From contig JASLBE010000062.1 of NCBI GenBank assembly GCA_030146705.1, forward strand, positions 1 through 64,000: 64,000 nt of DNA. Direction: 5' to 3'. A program made the translations under genes and the position numbers. A model generated the notes under the pieces. That model did not search any database, was not told the DNA's origin, and saw nothing but the letters and a program-made list of their open reading frames with translations. Origin of the DNA: Tissierellales bacterium. Lineage in GTDB: Bacteria > Bacillota > Clostridia > Tissierellales > Tissierellaceae. Below, in pieces: positions 60,481-64,000 of the stretch (its first letter is position 1; each line of letters starts with the position of its first letter).

Positions 60481-61509
60481 ATGTTTGGGTTTAGAAAAGA
60501 TATAGGAATAGACTTAGGTACTGCTAGTGTATTAGTTTACATGAAAAACAAGGGTGTAATACTACAAGAGCCATCAGTGGTAGCTTTAGATACAGTAAAG
60601 GACGAATTTTTAGCTGTTGGAGAAGATGCTAGGAGGATGCTTGGTAAGACTCCAGGAAATATAGTAGCGATTAGGCCACTTAAGGATGGTGTAATTTCTG
60701 ACTATAATATTACAAAGAGAATGTTGAAATATTTTATAAAAAAATCAGGAGGCAACTCTTTAATTAGGCCAAGGGTTGTTGTTTGTGTTCCTTCTGGAAT
60801 TACAGAGGTTGAGAAAAGAGCGGTTTTAGAAGCTACTTATGAGGCTGGAGCTAAGAGGGCATTTTTAATAGAAGAGCCAATTGCTGCAGCTATTGGTGCG
60901 GGTATAGATATAACAGAGCCAGATGGTATTATGGTGGTTGACATAGGGGGAGGAACAACTGATGTTGCTGTAATTTCCCTAGGAGGAATTGTTGTAAGCA
61001 AATCTATTAAAATAGCTGGAGATGACTTTGATGATTATATTATAAAGTATATTAAGAACAAGTATAATATGATGATTGGGGAAAGGTCTGCTGAAAAGCT
61101 TAAAGTTACAGTGGGTACAGCCTATAATAGAGAGGAAGAAGTTTTCCAAGAAATTAAGGGAAGAAACCTTTTAACTGGACTACCTATAACAATATCTGTA
61201 AGTAGTACAGAGATGATGGATGCTTTAAAGGAGCCTGTTGCAGAAATAGTTGCTACAATTAAGGCTGTCTTAGAAATTACCCCTCCAGAACTTGCATCAG
61301 ATATATCAGACAAGGGGATAATTATGACAGGGGGAGGGTCCTTGCTATATGGACTAGACAAACTAGTAGAAGAGGCAACTCATATAGAAACTAACCTGGC
61401 AGAAGATCCTGTTTCTTGTGTGGCTATTGGAACTGGAAAATCCTTGGAGTGGATATCTGTCTTAGATGGAGATGTACTTAGGGAAGACTTAAGTAGTAAG
61501 TATAAATAA
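60481..61509 (+). CDS. mreB: Rod-shape-determining protein MreB/Mbl
   Basis: The 342-residue bacterial actin has DIGIDLGTASVLVYMKNKGV (phosphate 1), VVCVPSGITEVEKRAVLEA, EEPIAAAIGAGIDI, and VDIGGGTTDVAVISLGGIV (phosphate 2). It organises lateral wall synthesis in rod cells. It lies alone after murA, the arrangement of mbl in Bacillus, so Mbl may be the better name. mreC and mreD are not adjacent. Confidence 0.94.
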   Translation: MFGFRKDIGIDLGTASVLVYMKNKGVILQEPSVVALDTVKDEFLAVGEDARRMLGKTPGNIVAIRPLKDGVISDYNITKRMLKYFIKKSGGNSLIRPRVVVCVPSGITEVEKRAVLEATYEAGAKRAFLIEEPIAAAIGAGIDITEPDGIMVVDIGGGTTDVAVISLGGIVVSKSIKIAGDDFDDYIIKYIKNKYNMMIGERSAEKLKVTVGTAYNREEEVFQEIKGRNLLTGLPITISVSSTEMMDALKEPVAEIVATIKAVLEITPPELASDISDKGIIMTGGGSLLYGLDKLVEEATHIETNLAEDPVSCVAIGTGKSLEWISVLDGDVLREDLSSKYK

Positions 61510-61544
61510 ATTTTAATATATAGGGATGGAGTTAATAATTTAAT

Positions 61545-61576
61545 TTCCTAGTCAAAAACCTATATTTGGCTAGGAA
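61545..61576 (+). terminator. Hairpin after mreB, weak as a terminator
   Basis: TTCCTAGTCAAA (61545-61556) pairs with TTTGGCTAGGAA (61565-61576), one U-G pair, with no T run after it. Confidence 0.45.
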
Positions 61577-61857
61577 TACAATTATTGGCCTAAGAAAACT
61601 TATAAATAAATTTTTATTATAAAGAAATTTTAAAGAATGGTAGATATTTATTGGGGACTGTGGTAATATACAGATAATAGTATGATATATTTATTGCCTG
61701 CCAGTAGGTTGGTGGTAAATATTATTATTACATAATAATTTATGATGTCCCTATAATTATTATTATATTAAAAGGCGCTAGTAAACTACTAGTGCTTTTT
61801 ATTATGCACTTATTTTATCCAGGCTTTTGGGTATATAGTTACTACTAGTTATAGGGG
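61577..61857. other. mreB-crp gap with a possible short transcript
   Basis: No ORF. A TGATATATT element (61683-61691) could act as an extended -10 for a transcript of about 105 nt ending at the terminator at 61770-61802. The segment from 61695 to 61770 contains a GCC/GGT-rich hairpin and repeated ATTATT/AATAAT dyads. The Crp/Fnr gene must be read from a promoter after that terminator or by read-through. Confidence 0.35.
61770..61802 (+). terminator. Terminator upstream of the Crp/Fnr gene
   Basis: A 14-bp stem around loop AAC (61770-61783 with 61787-61800; CTAGTA/TACTAG core, G-U pairs), then T residues. Confidence 0.75.
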
Positions 61858-62529
61858 GTGGAAATAATTATAGAAATTTTAAAGTCAAGTACCCTATTTA
61901 AGGGCTTTGGCCAAGAAGAAATAGAGGACTTACTAAGTTTAGATTTTTGTAGTATAAGGGAGGTAAAAAAAGACTCCTATATTTTTCATCAAGGGGATAG
62001 GCCAGAATATATGTATGTCCTTTTAGAGGGGTCTGTCCAAGTTGAGAAGATAGATATTAATGGGAAAAGAGTTATAGTAAATATTTTTACAAGACCAGGA
62101 ACAGTTTTTGCAGAAGTATACCTGTACTTGGGAGACCATAATTATGACTATGGCTGTCTTGCTAGGGAAGACACAAGATGTCTTGAAATATCCAAAGATT
62201 TTTTTAAAGAGGACAGCTTGGTCCAGAAAAAAGTAACTCAAAATATGCTGGAAATTTTATCCAATAAGGCCTTCTACCTAAACCAGAAACTTTTAATTAT
62301 GGGAAGTTTTAGCCTAAAGCAAAAAATAGCCAACTATCTTCTTCAAAAGCTGGAAGGTTCAAGGGAGGTAGGACTTGTCTATAATAGGGAGGAGTTAGCA
62401 GACTTTCTTGGAACCACTAGACCTTCTCTTTCCAGGGAGCTTAGTAATATGGAGAAAGAGGGCCTAATAAGGGTGAAGAAGGGGTCCATAGAAGTTGTAA
62501 GCCTGGAGGGACTAGAAAATATTATTTAG
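61858..62529 (+). CDS. Crp/Fnr-family regulator, probable HcpR
   Basis: The 223-residue protein has a cyclic-nucleotide-binding-like beta roll (about residues 12-115, HQGDRPEYMYVLLEGSVQVE), a dimer helix and a C-terminal helix-turn-helix (NREELADFLGTTRPSLSREL). The Cys pattern of an Fnr Fe-S cluster is absent. The hcp gene follows, and a matching palindrome sits at its promoter, so a nitrosative-stress regulator like HcpR is likely. The start is unusual: an in-frame stop lies at 61852-61854, and GTG at 61858 overlaps the AGGGGGTGG ribosome site. An ATT at 61867 or ATA at 61870 would be spaced better. No ATG occurs before about codon 52. Confidence 0.85.
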   Translation: MEIIIEILKSSTLFKGFGQEEIEDLLSLDFCSIREVKKDSYIFHQGDRPEYMYVLLEGSVQVEKIDINGKRVIVNIFTRPGTVFAEVYLYLGDHNYDYGCLAREDTRCLEISKDFFKEDSLVQKKVTQNMLEILSNKAFYLNQKLLIMGSFSLKQKIANYLLQKLEGSREVGLVYNREELADFLGTTRPSLSRELSNMEKEGLIRVKKGSIEVVSLEGLENII

Positions 62530-62535
62530 CCTAGG

Positions 62536-62557
62536 AACTGTAACATATGTTACAGTT
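62536..62557. promoter_or_regulatory. Crp/Fnr-type operator of hcp
   Basis: A perfect 22-bp palindrome with core TGTAACATATGTTACA (62539-62554). Its centre is 41-42 nt upstream of the transcription start expected from the TATAAT at 62576-62581, the classic position for a class II activator. Confidence 0.75.
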
Positions 62558-62575
62558 TTTATATTTTTTATTGAT

Positions 62576-62581
62576 TATAAT
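62576..62581 (+). promoter_or_regulatory. -10 element of hcp
   Basis: TATAAT with no matching -35 box; the -35 region is occupied by the palindrome, as expected for an activator-dependent promoter. Confidence 0.6.
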
Positions 62582-62624
62582 AAGCCCATAGACAATAAGA
62601 AAAGTTTTATGGGAGGGATAGTTT

Positions 62625-64000
62625 ATGGATAAAAATATGTTTTGCTACCAGTGTCAAGAGACAATGGGTAATACAGGTTGTATAAATAGAGGGGTTTGTG
62701 GCAAGGGGCCAAACTTGGCTAAGCTTCAAGATTTACTAGTTTGGTTGGTTAAGGGGATTTCTGAAATTACAACTAGGCTGAGAAAAGAAGGCAAGGAGGT
62801 TCCTGCTGATATTAACCACCTATTAACAGAAAGTCTTTTTATGACCATAACCAATGCCAACTTTGATGATTTAAGTTTTGAAAATAGGATTGGAGAACTT
62901 TTGGAAGTAAAAGAAGAGCTCCTTGCTAGGCTTGATAAGATGGAAGGCCTTCAAGAGGCTTCTACTTGGTATGAACTGGATACTGGAAAATGGGCTGAAA
63001 AATCAAGCCTAGTAGGGGTGATGTCTACTAAAAATGAAGACATTAGGTCCTTAAGAGAGCTAATTACTTATGGTATAAAGGGTTTGGCTGCCTATTCTAA
63101 GCACGCCAATGTTCTTCTTAAGGACAATGAAGATGTTGATATATTTATCCAAGCAGCCTTGGCCAGTACATTAGATGATAGTCTAGGGGTAGAAGATTTA
63201 GTAGACTTAAGCCTTAAGGTTGGTGAATATGGAGTTTTAGGTATGGCCCTACTGGATGAGGCCAACACTTCTAGCTATGGCCATCCAGAGATTACAGAGG
63301 TAGACCTAGGGGTTAGAGATAGGCCAGGAATTTTAGTTTCAGGCCACGACCTAAGGGACTTAGAAATGCTCCTAGACCAAACCAAGGGAACTGGTGTAGA
63401 TGTTTACACCCATTCTGAAATGTTACCAGCCCACTATTATCCTAAGTTTAAGGCCTATGATAATTTTGTTGGTAACTATGGGAATGCTTGGTGGAAGCAA
63501 AGGGAAGAGTTTGAAAGTTTTAATGGACCAATTTTAATGACCACTAATTGTATTGTTCCTATAAAGGACAGTTATGGGGATAGGATTTATACAACTGGTG
63601 CGGCAGGTTACCCTGGTGTTAAGCATATTCCAGGTGGAATTGGAGAGGAAAAGGATTTTACTGAATTAATTGACCAGGCAAAGGCTTCTAAGCCACCAGT
63701 AGAGCTAGAAAGAGGAAAAATAGTTGGAGGTTTTGCCCATAATCAAGTTTTCCAGCTAGCTGATAAGATAGTTGAGGCTGTGGAGGCTGGAAAAATAAGA
63801 AAATTTGTAGTTATGGCGGGCTGTGATGGAAGACATAAGGAGAGAGATTATTATACGGACTTTGCAAGAGCTTTAGCTAGTGATACAGTTATCTTAACTG
63901 CAGGTTGTGCAAAATATAAGTATAATAAACTGAAGCTAGGAGATATAGATGGGATACCTAGAGTTTTAGATGCAGGACAATGTAATGATTCTTATTCCTT
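62625..64000 (+). CDS. hcp: Hydroxylamine reductase / hybrid cluster protein, 3' end outside window
   Basis: Hcp is an Fe-S/O protein that reduces hydroxylamine and, in enterobacteria, nitric oxide, and protects anaerobes from nitrosative stress. About 458 codons are visible. The N-terminal cluster motif is MFCYQCQETMGNTGCINRGV. Later family motifs include ILVSGHDLRDLEMLL, TNCIVPIKDSYGDRI and VVMAGCDGRHKERDYY, and the hybrid-cluster cysteine region TAGCAKYKYN is reached just before the window ends. The start ATG follows GGGAGGG. It is downstream of a Crp/Fnr gene and a matching operator. Confidence 0.95.
   Translation, partial: MDKNMFCYQCQETMGNTGCINRGVCGKGPNLAKLQDLLVWLVKGISEITTRLRKEGKEVPADINHLLTESLFMTITNANFDDLSFENRIGELLEVKEELLARLDKMEGLQEASTWYELDTGKWAEKSSLVGVMSTKNEDIRSLRELITYGIKGLAAYSKHANVLLKDNEDVDIFIQAALASTLDDSLGVEDLVDLSLKVGEYGVLGMALLDEANTSSYGHPEITEVDLGVRDRPGILVSGHDLRDLEMLLDQTKGTGVDVYTHSEMLPAHYYPKFKAYDNFVGNYGNAWWKQREEFESFNGPILMTTNCIVPIKDSYGDRIYTTGAAGYPGVKHIPGGIGEEKDFTELIDQAKASKPPVELERGKIVGGFAHNQVFQLADKIVEAVEAGKIRKFVVMAGCDGRHKERDYYTDFARALASDTVILTAGCAKYKYNKLKLGDIDGIPRVLDAGQCNDSYS

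Noticed and set aside
1..64000. CRISPR arrays, tRNA or rRNA genes, insertion sequences
   Set aside because: Looked for regular direct repeats, the T-loop GGTTCGAATC-type sequence, and transposase-like products; none seen by eye.

Overview
The window is about 64 kb of AT-rich, gene-dense chromosome from a low-GC, anaerobic, amino-acid-fermenting Firmicute. The likely placement is Clostridia/Tissierellia, near the Peptoniphilaceae or Tissierellales. This rests on the gene set (SLH and copper-amine-oxidase-like stalk surface proteins, the lysine-fermentation enzymes Kal and Kce, thiolase with AtoDA, a predicted Na+-type ATP synthase, Hcp), strong Shine-Dalgarno sites and Bacillus-like gene neighbourhoods. 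No species can be named from the sequence alone. I saw no rRNA, tRNA, transposon, prophage or CRISPR array, so this looks like core chromosome with a variable cell-surface section.

Layout. 1-10.3 kb holds surface and envelope genes: a large helical-repeat protein cut by the window edge, two stalk-domain proteins, a phosphonate-type ABC ATPase and fused permease, an endolysin-like amidase, and two paralogous lipoproteins. 10.4-16.7 kb holds a chemoreceptor, an AbrB-like protein, the PhnD-like binding lipoprotein, a zinc-ribbon membrane protein, a small sigma factor, an MFS transporter and an Rrf2 regulator. 17.2-26.7 kb holds an atypical CTP synthase, an SLH protein, a CyuA-type Fe-S enzyme (minus strand) and a three-gene MacB-like ABC operon (minus strand). 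26.9-29.4 kb holds kal, kce and arcC. 29.6-44.4 kb is a long plus-strand housekeeping run: fba, fsa, glpX, rho, rpmE, a DUF1385 gene, prmC, a chrA pair, prfA, nhaC, sua5, ywlE, rpiB, upp, tagO/wecA, wecB. 44.4-50.2 kb holds a sigma-54 activator, thl, atoD, atoA and atoE. 50.4-57.5 kb is the complete atpZ-I-B-E-F-H-A-G-D-C operon. 57.5-64 kb holds a secreted Asp-box propeller, murA, mreB/mbl, a Crp/Fnr regulator and hcp, which runs off the end.

How the genes fit together. Kce and Kal carry out the middle steps of lysine fermentation (3-keto-5-aminohexanoate plus acetyl-CoA to acetoacetate and 3-aminobutyryl-CoA, then to crotonyl-CoA plus ammonia). AtoDA and thiolase then turn acetoacetate into acetyl-CoA, and AtoE may move short-chain acids. 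The thl cluster has a good sigma-54 promoter directly downstream of a sigma-54 activator gene. The ATP synthase c subunit has Na+-site residues and an NhaC antiporter is nearby, which points to Na+-based energetics.

Most unusual observation: the CTP synthase keeps its synthetase domain, but the glutaminase catalytic cysteine is glycine and the oxyanion loop is also changed. This predicts a CTP synthase that uses free ammonia, which would suit an ammonia-producing fermenter. Other points worth attention are a 22-bp Crp/Fnr-type palindrome centred near -41.5 of the inferred hcp promoter, several gene-free promoter-terminator units that may be small RNAs, and a recurring extended -10 promoter, TGNTATAAT.
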